From assembly GCF_001660485.1 (NCBI RefSeq), contig NZ_CP013979.1, positions 4,154,001-4,218,000 of the forward strand: a stretch of DNA of 64,000 nucleotides, written 5' to 3'. Below the pieces are notes generated by a model. That model had not been told where the DNA came from and made no database searches. It was given only the letters and a program-made list of their open reading frames with translations. The position numbers and the translations under genes are program-made. Within the stretch, counting starts at the first letter, position 1. Every line of letters begins with the position of its first letter. The DNA is from Agromyces aureus (lineage in GTDB: Bacteria; Actinomycetota; Actinomycetes; Actinomycetales; Microbacteriaceae). Of this stretch, positions 48,626 through 59,083 are shown piece by piece.

Positions 48626-49084
48626 TCAGTCGGCGCGACGCTCGGCGGCAGCCGCTGCCGATGCCTTGATGGCGGCATCGGAGTCCTCGCGCCAGCCGGC
48701 CTCCTTCTGGATCCACTCGTTGTCCTGGGGGAAGTCCTCGAGCTCGGTCACGCGTCGCACCTCGAGCTTCGAGCCCGGGCCGAGCGGGCAACGCTTCGCC
48801 CACTCCGCGGCTTCCTCAGCACTCGACGCCTGGATGATCCAGAAGCCGTTGAAGAGCTCCTTGGTCTCGCCGTAGGGGCCGTCGGTCACGACCGGGGGCG
48901 TGGTGTCGAAGTCGACGACGAAGCCCTCCTTCGCGTCGGTCAGCCCCTCGCCGCCGAGCAGCACGCCCGCCTTGATGAGCGACTCGTTGTATGCGCCCAT
49001 GGCCGCGATGACCTCGGTGAAATCGAGCTGCTCGTAGGCCTCGACGGCCGCATCGTTCGAGCGCATGATCAGCATGTACTTCAC
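48626..49084 (-). CDS. YCII/DGPF-domain protein, sigma-factor partner
   Basis: A 152-residue protein of the YCII-related superfamily. MLIMRSNDAA is the first strand, and VTDGPYGETKELFNGFWII contains the DGP[FY] signature. A C-terminal Glu/Ala-rich helix follows. GTG at 49084 has GAGGAG nine bases upstream and is the natural start. YCII proteins are almost always encoded beside this class of ECF sigma factor and are thought to sense or process a small molecule. The biochemical role is unknown. Confidence 0.9.
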   Translation of the reverse strand: MKYMLIMRSNDAAVEAYEQLDFTEVIAAMGAYNESLIKAGVLLGGEGLTDAKEGFVVDFDTTPPVVTDGPYGETKELFNGFWIIQASSAEEAAEWAKRCPLGPGSKLEVRRVTELEDFPQDNEWIQKEAGWREDSDAAIKASAAAAAERRAD

Positions 49085-49157
49085 GGTGTTCTCCTCGTTC
49101 GGGTGTGGCCGGGTGGCCGATTCGAAGGGGGCCGATGTGCCCGCCTCACTCATGCGT

Positions 49158-49226
49158 CGAACGAGCGGATGCCGGATCGACACGAGGTCGAGAAAAACTT
49201 CTCGGGATCCGACATCCGCTCGTTCG
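49158..49226. terminator. 21-bp-stem inverted repeat between clpB and the YCII operon
   Basis: Arms 49158-49178 and 49206-49226 begin CGAACGAGCGGATG and end CATCCGCTCGTTCG. They pair over 21 bp with a single mismatch. The loop contains a second small hairpin, CGAGAA/TTCTCG (49189-49204). It is downstream of clpB on the minus strand and upstream of the YCII gene, so it may terminate one and insulate the other. Confidence 0.7.
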
Positions 49227-49242
49227 GGCCTGCTCTCGGACG

Positions 49243-51414
<2,172 letters not shown>

Positions 51415-51437
51415 TCGTGACTCCCTTCGTTTCCAAA

Positions 51438-51458
51438 CTTGAGTGTACTTAACTCAAC
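51438..51458. promoter_or_regulatory. HAIR-type HspR operator
   Basis: CTTGAGT-N7-ACTCAAC, one base off the actinobacterial HAIR consensus CTTGAGT-N7-ACTCAAG. It lies 24 to 44 bases upstream of the clpB start and is the expected binding site for the HspR heat-shock repressor. Confidence 0.85.
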
Positions 51459-51615
51459 TTTGCGAAGTGCGGTGATATTCCGGCCGGCGCCGGACCAGAA
51501 CGGCCCCAACACAAGCGAGAACCGGCCCCGCCATTCAAGGTAGACGGATGCCGCGGCGACCGCCATCACCTCCATGCAACGGAATGGACCCCGCCCCGCG
51601 CGCGTTGGACCAGGC

Positions 51616-52644
51616 ATGCAACGCTTCGGAACCCTCTCGTTCGGCCACTACGGACACCTCGGCGGCGGGCGGGAGCTCTCAGCCGGCGACTCGCTGCTGC
51701 AGGCCATCGACCTCGCGCAGGGCATGGACGAGCTCGGCGTCAACGGCGCGTACTTCCGCGTGCACCACTTCGCACGGCAGCAGGCCTCGCCCATGCCGCT
51801 GCTCGCCGCGATCGCCGCGCGCACGCAGCACATCGAGGTCGGCACCGGCGTCATCGACATGCGCTACGAGAACCCCCTGCATCTCGCCGAGGAGGCCGCC
51901 GCGGTCGACCTCATCTCGGGCGGCCGACTCGCGCTCGGCGTGAGCCGTGGATCACCCGAGTCGGTCGTGCGCGGCTACGAGGCCTTCGGCTACACCGGAT
52001 CGCAGGATCCTCGCGGCGCCGATCTCGCGCGCAAGCACTTCGACCGGTTCCTGCAGGCCGTCGAGGGCAAGGGCCTCGCCGAGCGCGACCCGTCGTCGCC
52101 GTTCGGCGGCGGCCACGGCCTGCAGCGCGTCGAGCCGTACTCGCCGGGACTCCGTTCGCGCATCTGGTGGGGCGCCGGCAATCGCGACTCGGCCGAGTGG
52201 GCGGGTCGCGCCGGCGTGAACCTCATGTCGTCGACCCTGCTGACCGAGGACCGCGGCATCCCGTTCGACGAACTGCAGGCGCAGCAGATCCAGGCGTTCC
52301 GCGAGGCGTGGCGCGAGGCAGGGCACCCCGGCGAGCCGCGCACCTCGGTGAGCCGCTCGATCTTCCCGATCACGACCGCAGAGGACGAGCTGTACTTCGG
52401 CGGTCGACAGGGCGACGACGGCGTCGGCATGATCGACGGCATGCGCTCGACCTTCGGCAAGACCTATGCGGGCACGCCCGACAAGCTCGTCGAGCAGCTC
52501 CAGCAGGACGCCGCGATCCGCGAGGCCGACACGCTCATGCTGACGATCCCGAGCCAGTTGGGCGTCGCCTTCAACCTGCGACTCATCGAGGCCTTCGCGA
52601 CGCACGTCGCGCCGAGTCTGGGGTGGGAGCCGGCGAACCGCTGA
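51616..52644 (+). CDS. Luciferase-like (LLM) flavin/F420 oxidoreductase
   Basis: A 342-residue TIM-barrel oxidoreductase of the bacterial luciferase-like superfamily. It has AIDLAQGMDELGVNGAYFRVHHF and GTGVIDMRYENPLHLAEEAAAVDLISGGRLALGVSRGS (in parts), the conserved barrel strands. GRLALGVSRGSPESVV is the flavin phosphate-binding loop. The later segment PDKLVEQLQQDA is typical. Cofactor may be FMN or F420. ATG 51616 is selected by conserved start context. It converges on the next gene with only 3 bases between. Confidence 0.88.
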   Translation: MQRFGTLSFGHYGHLGGGRELSAGDSLLQAIDLAQGMDELGVNGAYFRVHHFARQQASPMPLLAAIAARTQHIEVGTGVIDMRYENPLHLAEEAAAVDLISGGRLALGVSRGSPESVVRGYEAFGYTGSQDPRGADLARKHFDRFLQAVEGKGLAERDPSSPFGGGHGLQRVEPYSPGLRSRIWWGAGNRDSAEWAGRAGVNLMSSTLLTEDRGIPFDELQAQQIQAFREAWREAGHPGEPRTSVSRSIFPITTAEDELYFGGRQGDDGVGMIDGMRSTFGKTYAGTPDKLVEQLQQDAAIREADTLMLTIPSQLGVAFNLRLIEAFATHVAPSLGWEPANR

Positions 52645-52647
52645 AGC

Positions 52648-53178
52648 TCAGCGTTCCAGGTCGACCGCGAGCATGGTCGTGCGCATGAGTCCGCCCGGCG
52701 TCGGGATCTCGTAGCGCACGGGCATGCCCGGATGCGCGAGCGCGAACCAGAACGTCATGATGCTCGCGTCGTCGCCCTCACCGTGCCGCACCTCGTAGCG
52801 CAGGCAGTCGAGCGTGCCGAGCGGCGACGCCAGCACGACGGAGGTCCGAGCCGTGGCTTCGGCCGGGAACGCCGCGTGCTCCTGCAGCTCGCGCCACGTG
52901 ACCCGCTCGCTCGTGACCTCGCCGTCGGGCTCACCGGCAGCGTCGAGTCGCCACTGCTCGAGCGTCGCCCCCTCGTCGTCGAGGTCGACGAAGCGGTTCA
53001 CGCGCTCGAAGCGCTCTCCGCCCGGCATCTCGACCAGCAGCCTGATGCGCTTGCCGGATCCGCTCGCCGCCCGGATCTCGCCGGCCGTGAACGGCGTGGG
53101 CAGCAGCCCCGGCCCCAGCAGGTGCGGTTCGGTCGCCTGCTCGCCGGCGGCGGCCGGATCGACGGAATCATCGCTCAT
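52648..53178 (-). CDS. Hypothetical protein (unassigned, all-beta-like)
   Basis: A 176-residue soluble protein I do not recognise. It starts with an acidic head, then shows alternating hydrophobic/polar strands (IRLLVEMPGGERFERVNRFVDLD, SVVLASPLGTLDCLRYEV, ASIMTFWFALAHPGMPVRYE), suggesting a beta-barrel or lipocalin-like fold. No signal peptide, helix or metal motif is seen. It is convergent with the LLM oxidoreductase. A GGATGCC-word inverted repeat lies just upstream of its start. Confidence 0.7.
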   Translation of the reverse strand: MSDDSVDPAAAGEQATEPHLLGPGLLPTPFTAGEIRAASGSGKRIRLLVEMPGGERFERVNRFVDLDDEGATLEQWRLDAAGEPDGEVTSERVTWRELQEHAAFPAEATARTSVVLASPLGTLDCLRYEVRHGEGDDASIMTFWFALAHPGMPVRYEIPTPGGLMRTTMLAVDLER

Positions 53179-53190
53179 GGCGCCAGTCTG

Positions 53191-53229
53191 CGACATCCGC
53201 TCAGGTCGCGAAAGGGCGAGCGGATGCCG
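53191..53229. repeat. Inverted repeat of the GAGCGGATGCCG word
   Basis: CGACATCCGCTC (53191-53202) and GAGCGGATGCCG (53218-53229) pair over 12 bases with one G-U-type mismatch and a 15-base loop. It lies in the divergent promoter region between the hypothetical gene and the YceI gene. Confidence 0.6.
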
Positions 53230-53387
53230 CGGGCCGGGCGCGCCCTACCCCATCGCCCCGACGACCGGAACGCCTCGGGCGTATTTCTGGCGAATTCAAT
53301 GCGTTCTCATACGAACGGGCGTCATGCTCGTGTCCAGAGCACGACGACGACGACGTACGAACCACGACGAACCCCCGGGGGCCCGCC

Positions 53388-54095
53388 ATGCAGAAGCGCA
53401 CGAAGATCATCACCGCCTCGATCGTGGCGGGGGTGCTGGTGCTCGGCGCGACCGCCGCCATCGCCGGCCCGATCGTCTACCGCGACCTCATCGTCGGCCC
53501 GGCCGCCGACGCGCCGACGGTCACGGCGACCCCGAACCCGAGTGCGGATGCCGGTTCGGGCGACGCCGCGGGCGACCTCACGGGCTCATGGTCGGTCACC
53601 GACGGCTCGTTCGCGGGCTACCGCGTCGACGAGGTGCTGAACGGCACGGACGTCACGGTCGTCGGCCGCACCGCGCAGGTGACCGGCACGCTCGCCATCG
53701 CCGACACGACCCTCGAATCGGCCGAGATCACCGTCGACGTCGCCTCGATCGAGACCGACAGCTCGAACCGCGACGACTACTTCCGCCAGAACGCCGTGCG
53801 CGTCGACGAGAACCCGACGGCCACGTTCGTGCTGACCGATGCGGTCGTGAGCGACGGCGCACCCGCCGTCGGCGAGGTGCAGACGATCCAGGCGACCGGT
53901 GACCTCACGCTCGCGGGCGTGACGCGGAGCGTGACGGTCGAGCTCCAGGCCGTGCTGAACGGCGCGACCGGACAGGTCGCGGGCAGCATCCCGATCACGT
54001 TCGCCGACTTCGGCGTCGAGGCGCCGAACCTCGGATTCGTGTCGGTCGAGCCCGACGGCTTCGTCGAGTTCTCGTTGGAGCTCGCCCGCGCGTAG
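53388..54095 (+). CDS. YceI-family lipocalin-like protein, exported
   Basis: A 235-residue protein. An N-terminal helix (about residues 8-30, [21 protein letters not shown]) acts as signal or anchor, and a Pro/Ala/Asp-rich linker follows. The YceI domain spans ~62-235: [19 protein letters not shown], the paired [23 protein letters not shown] signature and TFVLTDAVV. YceI proteins bind isoprenoid-like lipids in a beta-barrel. It is probably outside the membrane. It is followed by the DDN-type reductase after 43 bases. Confidence 0.9.
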   Translation: MQKRTKIITASIVAGVLVLGATAAIAGPIVYRDLIVGPAADAPTVTATPNPSADAGSGDAAGDLTGSWSVTDGSFAGYRVDEVLNGTDVTVVGRTAQVTGTLAIADTTLESAEITVDVASIETDSSNRDDYFRQNAVRVDENPTATFVLTDAVVSDGAPAVGEVQTIQATGDLTLAGVTRSVTVELQAVLNGATGQVAGSIPITFADFGVEAPNLGFVSVEPDGFVEFSLELARA

Positions 54096-54138
54096 CACTG
54101 CAGCGGCTAGCGTGAAAGCACCGACCGACGGAGGAAGC

Positions 54139-54579
54139 ATGCCACTCGAAGGCGACTACGCACCGAGCAGCGCGGGCTGGGCCCGCAAGCAGGCCGAGGC
54201 CTACGAGGCGAGCGACGGCGCCGAGGCGAGCACGCTGCGCGGCAAGCCGGTGATCGTGCTCACGACCATCGGCGCCAAGAGCGGCAACCTCCGCAAGACG
54301 GCCCTCATGCGCGTCGAGCACGAGGGCGAGTACGCCGTGGTCGCGTCGCTCGGCGGCGCGCCGAAGCATCCGGTCTGGTACTGGAACCTGCTCGCGCACC
54401 CGCACGTCGAACTGCAGGACGGCGCCGAGAAGCACGACTACGAGGCCCGCGAGCTCGAGGGCGCCGAACGCGAGGAGTGGTGGGCGCGCGCGGTCGATGC
54501 CTGGCCCGACTACGCGAACTACCAGGCCAAGACCGATCGGGTGATCCCGGTCTTCGCGCTCACGCGCGTGGTGCTCTGA
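54139..54579 (+). CDS. Deazaflavin (F420)-dependent nitroreductase-family protein
   Basis: A 146-residue split-barrel protein of the DDN/FDOR-A group. The hallmark [22 protein letters not shown] and [24 protein letters not shown] (seen in parts) bind F420. Members reduce quinones and other lipophilic compounds with F420H2. GGAGGAAGC upstream strongly supports ATG 54139. It is probably co-transcribed with the YceI gene, whose lipid-binding product could handle the same quinone-like substrate (inference). Confidence 0.9.
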   Translation: MPLEGDYAPSSAGWARKQAEAYEASDGAEASTLRGKPVIVLTTIGAKSGNLRKTALMRVEHEGEYAVVASLGGAPKHPVWYWNLLAHPHVELQDGAEKHDYEARELEGAEREEWWARAVDAWPDYANYQAKTDRVIPVFALTRVVL

Positions 54580-54588
54580 GCCGGTCGC

Positions 54589-55077
54589 TCACTCGGCGCG
54601 ATCGCCCGGCGAGGCGATCACGAGGCGCAGGAGCCTGACCAGTTCCGACTGCTCCTGGGCACTGAGCCGAGCCAGCAGCGTGCGTTGCGCACCGTCGACC
54701 GCGAGGTCGAGGCCTGCCCGCGCCGCCGCTCCGGCCTTCGTGATCGTCACGGTGTTGCGACGACGGTCTCGTTCGTCGGGCGTTCGCCTGACGAGGGCGG
54801 ATGCCTCGAGCTCGCCGAGCACGCCGTGCAGGTCGCTGCGGTCGATGCCGAGTCGCCGCCCCAGCTCGGCCTGGCTCACCGAGCCGGACTCCGTCAGTGC
54901 GTGGAGCACCGCGTAGTGGTGCTTGCGCATGCCGTGGAGCGCGAGCGCGCCGCCGACGACCCGCGCGCCGACGCCGGCGGCCCTGCTGAGGAGCCAGCTC
55001 GGCAGCCCGGTGAGGTGCTCGGGCGGGTGCGCCTGCTCCCGCATGGCCGATTCGGATGGTTCGGTACCCGGGTTCAT
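54589..55077 (-). CDS. MarR-family regulator
   Basis: A 162-residue winged-helix regulator. HTH and wing: SVSQAELGRRLGIDRSDLHGVLGELEAS then RRTPDERDRRRNTVTIT, residues about 68-120. C-terminal helices form the dimer interface. Its ATG at 55077 overlaps the TGA of the upstream SnoaL-like gene (ATGA), so both are made from one transcript. The likely operator is the CGTTGGTT-C-AACCAACG palindrome upstream of that first gene, giving autoregulation. Confidence 0.87.
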   Translation of the reverse strand: MNPGTEPSESAMREQAHPPEHLTGLPSWLLSRAAGVGARVVGGALALHGMRKHHYAVLHALTESGSVSQAELGRRLGIDRSDLHGVLGELEASALVRRTPDERDRRRNTVTITKAGAAARAGLDLAVDGAQRTLLARLSAQEQSELVRLLRLVIASPGDRAE

Positions 55078-55556
55078 GCGGCGGCCGTGCGCCACACGGG
55101 CGCGACCTGCAGCTCGGTGAAGCGCCAGCCGGCATCCGTCTTCTGCGCGCCGAAGCGGTAGACGGCCCCGAGCACCTGCACCGGTACGCCGTCGGCGTGC
55201 GCGAAGTGTGCGGTGAGGTTGGCCCGGATGCGGGCCGAGCGAACGCCGTCGGCCGCGTCGTGAGCGGGTTCGACGAGCACGTTCGTCATGACGTGGTGCA
55301 GGCGCTCGTACCCCACGTGGTTGCGGGTGGCCTGCGCCACGACCGCGTCGCGCCCCTCGGCCGTGCCGCCGGGCGTGCGCGCGGTCGCGTCGGCCGTGAA
55401 GAGTCCGGCGAGCACGTCGAAGCGGTGCTCGTCGAGCGCGGCGCCGAGCCGTGACACGAGGTCGGTGAGTTCGGCGCGGTCGTCGGCCGCGAGGGCGGGG
55501 AGGGCGGGGAGGGCGGGCGCGGCGACCCCTGTGGTGGTGTCAGCTGAACGGGTCAT
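55074..55556 (-). CDS. SnoaL/NTF2-like protein coupled to MarR
   Basis: A 160-residue cone-fold protein of the NTF2/SnoaL_4 superfamily. ELTDLVSRLGAALDEHRFDVLAGLFTADATARTPGGTAEGRDAVV contains the family helix-strand pattern, ending with WRFTELQVAPVWR. The N-terminal APALPALPALAA comes from a short GGGGAGGGC DNA repeat. Members are isomerases, dehydratases or ligand binders. Coupling to a MarR regulator suggests it transforms the compound that the regulator senses. Confidence 0.82.
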   Translation of the reverse strand: MTRSADTTTGVAAPALPALPALAADDRAELTDLVSRLGAALDEHRFDVLAGLFTADATARTPGGTAEGRDAVVAQATRNHVGYERLHHVMTNVLVEPAHDAADGVRSARIRANLTAHFAHADGVPVQVLGAVYRFGAQKTDAGWRFTELQVAPVWRTAAA

Positions 55557-55573
55557 GGTCGGCTCCTCGCATT

Positions 55574-55604
55574 GTTGGTAGTGCCAACGTTGGTTCAACC
55601 AACG
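55574..55604. promoter_or_regulatory. MarR operator: CGTTGGTT-C-AACCAACG plus TTGG-N5-CCAA
   Basis: A perfect 17-base palindrome at 55588-55604, next to a second related inverted repeat TTGGTAGTGCCAA at 55574-55586. Both lie 18 to 48 bases upstream of the SnoaL-like gene. Tandem sites suggest two bound dimers. Confidence 0.8.
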
Positions 55605-55656
55605 ATAGCGTCGGGCGACCGTTGACGCAATGCCGAAACGGCTCTGCCGAGGCGAC

Positions 55657-56667
55657 TCATCCCGTCGCGCCCGCAATCGCGCGCCCGTACCGGTCGGCGA
55701 GCACGGCGACGTGCTCGACCAGCTCGGGCGGCTCGGTGACGGTGAAGTCGAGGCCCAGCATGCCGATGTAGACCGCGATGATCTCGTAGCTGTCGGCACC
55801 CGTGACGAGCACGCAGGTGTCGTCGCCCACGGATTCGACCACGCCGACGGTCGCGTTGATGCGCGAGAGCACCTCGGCGGCCGGCGCAGCCACCGGAATG
55901 CGGGCGTGCACCTTCCAGCCCGTCGACGCCACCTCGCGCAGGACGAAGCTCGTGTAGTCCCCGCCGGGCAGCGGCCTGGGCTCGAAGGAGCGGCGCGTCG
56001 GCATGCGCGGCTCGATCCAGTCGACGCGGTACGTGCCCCACGCCTCCGAGCCGGGATCACGCCCGACGAGGTACCAGCGGCGCAGCCAGCTCACCAACCG
56101 GTACGGCTCGACGAGCTTGCTGCCGTCGCGCGCCGCGGTCGCCGAGGGCGGGAACTCCGCCGGATCGGTGTCGACCCGGTAGTCGAAGCGGATCCACTCC
56201 CGGTCGCGGATCGCCGAGGCGATGTGTGCGAGCGTCGCGGAATCGACCTCGGGGTCCTCGACATTGCTGCCGGTGTTCTCCGGCCCGCGGGACATCGCGT
56301 CGTGGATGGCCGACACCTGACGGCGGAGGCGATGCGGAAGCACCTGCTCGAGCTTGGTCAGCGCGCGAGCGCTGCTCTCCTCGATGCCGCCCACCCCGAC
56401 GCCCGCGCGGAGGCCGATCGCGACGGCCACCGCCTCCTCGTCGTCGAGCAGCAGCGGCGGCAGGGTCGCGCCCGCGGCGAGCGTGTAGTGCCCGTCGCGT
56501 CCGCGGGCGGCGTCCACCGGATAGCCGAGCTCTCGCAGGCGGTCGATGTCGTTGCGGATCGTGCGCGTGGTCACGCCGAGTCGTTCGGCCAACTCTGACC
56601 CCGGCCAACGCGGCCTGGACTGCAGGAGGGAGAGCAGTGCGAGCAGCCTTGCCGAGGTTTCCAACAT
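55657..56667 (-). CDS. WYL-domain HTH regulator (YafY type)
   Basis: A 336-residue regulator. The N-terminal winged HTH (residues 1-58, RLLALLSLLQ..., RTIRNDIDRLRELGY) is followed by a WYL domain (about 145-215, IRFDYR and EPYRLVSWLRRWYLVGRD) and a C-terminal WCX extension. WYL domains bind nucleic acids or small ligands and gate the regulator. It is divergent from the epoxide hydrolase with 61 bases between, so it probably controls that gene. Confidence 0.9.
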   Translation of the reverse strand: MLETSARLLALLSLLQSRPRWPGSELAERLGVTTRTIRNDIDRLRELGYPVDAARGRDGHYTLAAGATLPPLLLDDEEAVAVAIGLRAGVGVGGIEESSARALTKLEQVLPHRLRRQVSAIHDAMSRGPENTGSNVEDPEVDSATLAHIASAIRDREWIRFDYRVDTDPAEFPPSATAARDGSKLVEPYRLVSWLRRWYLVGRDPGSEAWGTYRVDWIEPRMPTRRSFEPRPLPGGDYTSFVLREVASTGWKVHARIPVAAPAAEVLSRINATVGVVESVGDDTCVLVTGADSYEIIAVYIGMLGLDFTVTEPPELVEHVAVLADRYGRAIAGATG

Positions 56668-56689
56668 GCATCCAAGTATCCCGAATTAC

Positions 56690-56706
56690 AGGAATCAAGT
56701 GTTCCT
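56690..56706. promoter_or_regulatory. Possible operator AGGAA-N7-TTCCT
   Basis: Inverted pentamers at 56690-56694 and 56702-56706 lie midway between the divergent WYL regulator and epoxide hydrolase genes. Spacing fits one helical turn. The support is limited to position and symmetry. Confidence 0.4.
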
Positions 56707-56728
56707 ATATGGGTTCTACCGTCGAAGT

Positions 56729-57880
56729 ATGAACGAAATGAAGGGCTCCGGCCCCGCCGACATCCGTCCGTTCCGTGTCGAGATCCCGCAGGCCGATCTC
56801 GACGACCTCCACGAGCGCCTCGCTCGCACCCGCCTTCCACAGCCCGCCTCCCCCGACGACTGGGCGCTCGGCACCCCGAACGCCTACCTCCGCGAGACGG
56901 TCGACTACTGGCTGCACGAGTTCGACTGGCGCGCGCAGGAGGAGCGCATGAACGCCGTGCCGCACTTCACGACCGACATCGACGGTCAGCCGGTGCACTT
57001 CATCCACGTGCCCTCGGCGGAGACGAACGCGACCCCGCTGCTGCTCATCCACGCGTACCCGGGGTCGTTCGTCGACTTCCTCGACATGATCGCCCCGCTG
57101 ACGGATCCGGTCGCCCACGGCGGCCGGGCCGAGGACGCCTTCTCGGTCGTCGTGCCGTCGATCCCCGGATTCGGCTTCAGCATGCCGCTCGCCGAGGGCA
57201 CCTGGACGCTGGCGCGCGTCGCCCGAACCTTCGACACGCTGATGCGTCGCCTCGGCTACGAGCGCTACGGTTCGCACGGCAGCGACGCGGGCACGATGGT
57301 CTCGAGGGAGCTCGGCCTGCTCGACCCTCCGGGATACCTCGGCATGCACGTGCTGCAGCTCTTCTCCTTCCCTTCGGGCGACCCGGCCGAGTTCGAGAAG
57401 CTCGAGCCGAAGGACTACGCGGCCCTCGAGCACATGCAGTGGTTCCAGTCGGTCGGCGGCTACAACGCCATCAACGCGAGCCGGCCCCAGACCGTCTCGG
57501 TTGGGATGGCGGACTCCCCGGTCGCCCAACTGGCCTGGAGCGAGCTGTTCAACTCGTTCGGCAACGGCACGAGCCTGGTCACCCGCGAGCAGATCGTCAC
57601 CGAGGTCTCGGTGTACTGGTTCACGAACACCCAGGCGACCGCCGGGCGCTACCACCATGCCGAGGCGAACTCCGGCGCGGAGCCGCGGATCAACACCGCC
57701 CCGACCGGGGTCGCGGTCTTCCAGGACGACTTCAAGTCCATCCGCACGTTCGCCGAGCGCGACAACAGCAACATCGTGCACTGGAGCGAGTTCCCCGACG
57801 GCGGGCACTACGCCGCGCTCGAGCGCCCCGACGTGCTCGTCGGCGACCTGCGGGCCTTCTTCGCCTCGCTGCGCGCCTGA
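56729..57880 (+). CDS. Epoxide hydrolase (juvenile-hormone/microsomal type)
   Basis: A 383-residue alpha/beta hydrolase with the EHN N-terminal lid (FRVEIPQADLDDLHERLARTRLP in parts). The oxyanion segment is H109-AYPGSF, close to the HGWPGS norm. Nucleophile Asp186 lies in HGSDAG and the catalytic His360 in GGHYAALERP. Strand Tyr residues for epoxide activation are probably in the cap. It opens epoxides to diols in the cytoplasm. It is controlled by, or linked to, the divergent WYL regulator, and is convergent with the type III PKS operon. Confidence 0.9.
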   Translation: MNEMKGSGPADIRPFRVEIPQADLDDLHERLARTRLPQPASPDDWALGTPNAYLRETVDYWLHEFDWRAQEERMNAVPHFTTDIDGQPVHFIHVPSAETNATPLLLIHAYPGSFVDFLDMIAPLTDPVAHGGRAEDAFSVVVPSIPGFGFSMPLAEGTWTLARVARTFDTLMRRLGYERYGSHGSDAGTMVSRELGLLDPPGYLGMHVLQLFSFPSGDPAEFEKLEPKDYAALEHMQWFQSVGGYNAINASRPQTVSVGMADSPVAQLAWSELFNSFGNGTSLVTREQIVTEVSVYWFTNTQATAGRYHHAEANSGAEPRINTAPTGVAVFQDDFKSIRTFAERDNSNIVHWSEFPDGGHYAALERPDVLVGDLRAFFASLRA

Positions 57881-57893
57881 CCGTGAAGCGCGA

Positions 57894-57927
57894 CGCCTGC
57901 CCTGCCGCGCGAGCGGCGGGGCAGACG
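57894..57927. terminator. Bidirectional terminator between epoxide hydrolase and PKS operon
   Basis: Arms 57894-57907 (CGCCTGCCCTGCCG) and 57914-57927 (CGGCGGGGCAGACG) pair over 14 bases with two weak pairs and a 6-base loop. It separates the convergent gene ends at 57880 and 57932. Confidence 0.7.
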
Positions 57928-57931
57928 CCGG

Positions 57932-59083
57932 TCACAACCAGCGCATCGTGAAGGCGCGAGCGAGCACCGCCCGCAGCGGCGGCACGGCCAGTGCGCGCAC
58001 GGCGGCGTTCCGAGCCGCGAGCCGAGTGCCCGACGCCGGGCCGCCCATGCGCATGTTGAAGGCCGCCTGCCGAATGGCGCGCGAAGCGGAGCCGCGCCGC
58101 TCGTGCTCGTAGCGTTCGAACGCCTCGTAAGGTGCGCCGGTGACGAGCGCGTTCGCGAGCTCGTGGTCGAGGCGCAGCGCGTCGAGCCACCCGAGGTTCA
58201 TGCCCTGCCCGCCGATCGGGCTGATCTCGTGCGCAGCATCGCCGACGAGCGCGACGCGCCCGCGATGCAGGCGTTCGGCGAGGTGCTGGCGCGCCTCGAA
58301 CGTGCTGGGCTCGCTCGCGACCGCCTCGTCGGCGTCGAACCGGGCGCCGACGACCCGCGACGCGACGATGGTGGCGAGTTGCGACGCGCGCAGGTGGTGC
58401 GGCGGTCGACGCACCCAGGCGACCCAGCGCCGGCGCCCACCGGGCAGCGGGAACGACTCCACGACCCCGGCCGGCTCGAAGTGCAGCAGCGCAGTCGCCG
58501 GTTCGCCCGTCTCGTCGCGCGTGTCGCCCATCACGTAGTGCGCTCGGCCCGGCCGCCGCATCCAGCCGATCTCGAGCAGGTCCCGGATGCCGCTGCGCAC
58601 GCCGTCGGCGCCCACCACGTACCTGGCGAGCACCGCGACCCGTTCGCCTGCGCGATCACCCTCGACCTCGACGTGCGTGCCGAGATCGCGCAGTCCGTGC
58701 ACGGCGACGCCGGCCAGGAGCGCGCCGGGCGCGAGCTCGTCGAGGCGACGCAGCAGCATCGCCTCGGTCTCGAGCTGTGGCAGCGACCACACCGAACCCG
58801 CGCGGGCGAACGACATGGTGCCGAGGATGCGCCCGTCGCACGTGACCCGACCCTCGCGGATCTCGACCGCGGTCGCGCGCACCTCGCCCTCGAGCCCGAC
58901 CTTCGCGAGGGCGCGCAGCCCCGGCGGGTGGATGCCGATCGCGCGCGAGCGGCCCGACCGCTCGACGCGCCGCTCGAGCACGACGACGTCGCGGCCCCGC
59001 TGGGCGAGCAGGCATCCGAGCAGCAGCCCGACCGGGCCGCCGCCGACGATGGCGACGTCGTGCATGACGGCGGCTTCAGACAT
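57932..59083 (-). CDS. FAD-dependent aromatic hydroxylase/monooxygenase, PKS-linked
   Basis: A 383-residue PHBH-fold flavoprotein. The FAD motif VAIVGGGPVGLLLGCLLAQ is at residues 7-25, followed by VVVLERRVERSGRSRAIGIHP (in parts). The second FAD signature is RVALVGDAAHEISPIGGQGMN, containing the typical GDAAH and GQGMN. VGADGVRSGIRDLL is the DG motif. It is the third gene of the type III PKS operon and overlaps the methyltransferase by 8 bases, so it probably hydroxylates the polyketide or phenolic product, as SrsC does in Streptomyces (analogy). The start at 59083 begins MSEAAVMHD. Confidence 0.88.
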   Translation of the reverse strand: MSEAAVMHDVAIVGGGPVGLLLGCLLAQRGRDVVVLERRVERSGRSRAIGIHPPGLRALAKVGLEGEVRATAVEIREGRVTCDGRILGTMSFARAGSVWSLPQLETEAMLLRRLDELAPGALLAGVAVHGLRDLGTHVEVEGDRAGERVAVLARYVVGADGVRSGIRDLLEIGWMRRPGRAHYVMGDTRDETGEPATALLHFEPAGVVESFPLPGGRRRWVAWVRRPPHHLRASQLATIVASRVVGARFDADEAVASEPSTFEARQHLAERLHRGRVALVGDAAHEISPIGGQGMNLGWLDALRLDHELANALVTGAPYEAFERYEHERRGSASRAIRQAAFNMRMGGPASGTRLAARNAAVRALAVPPLRAVLARAFTMRWL

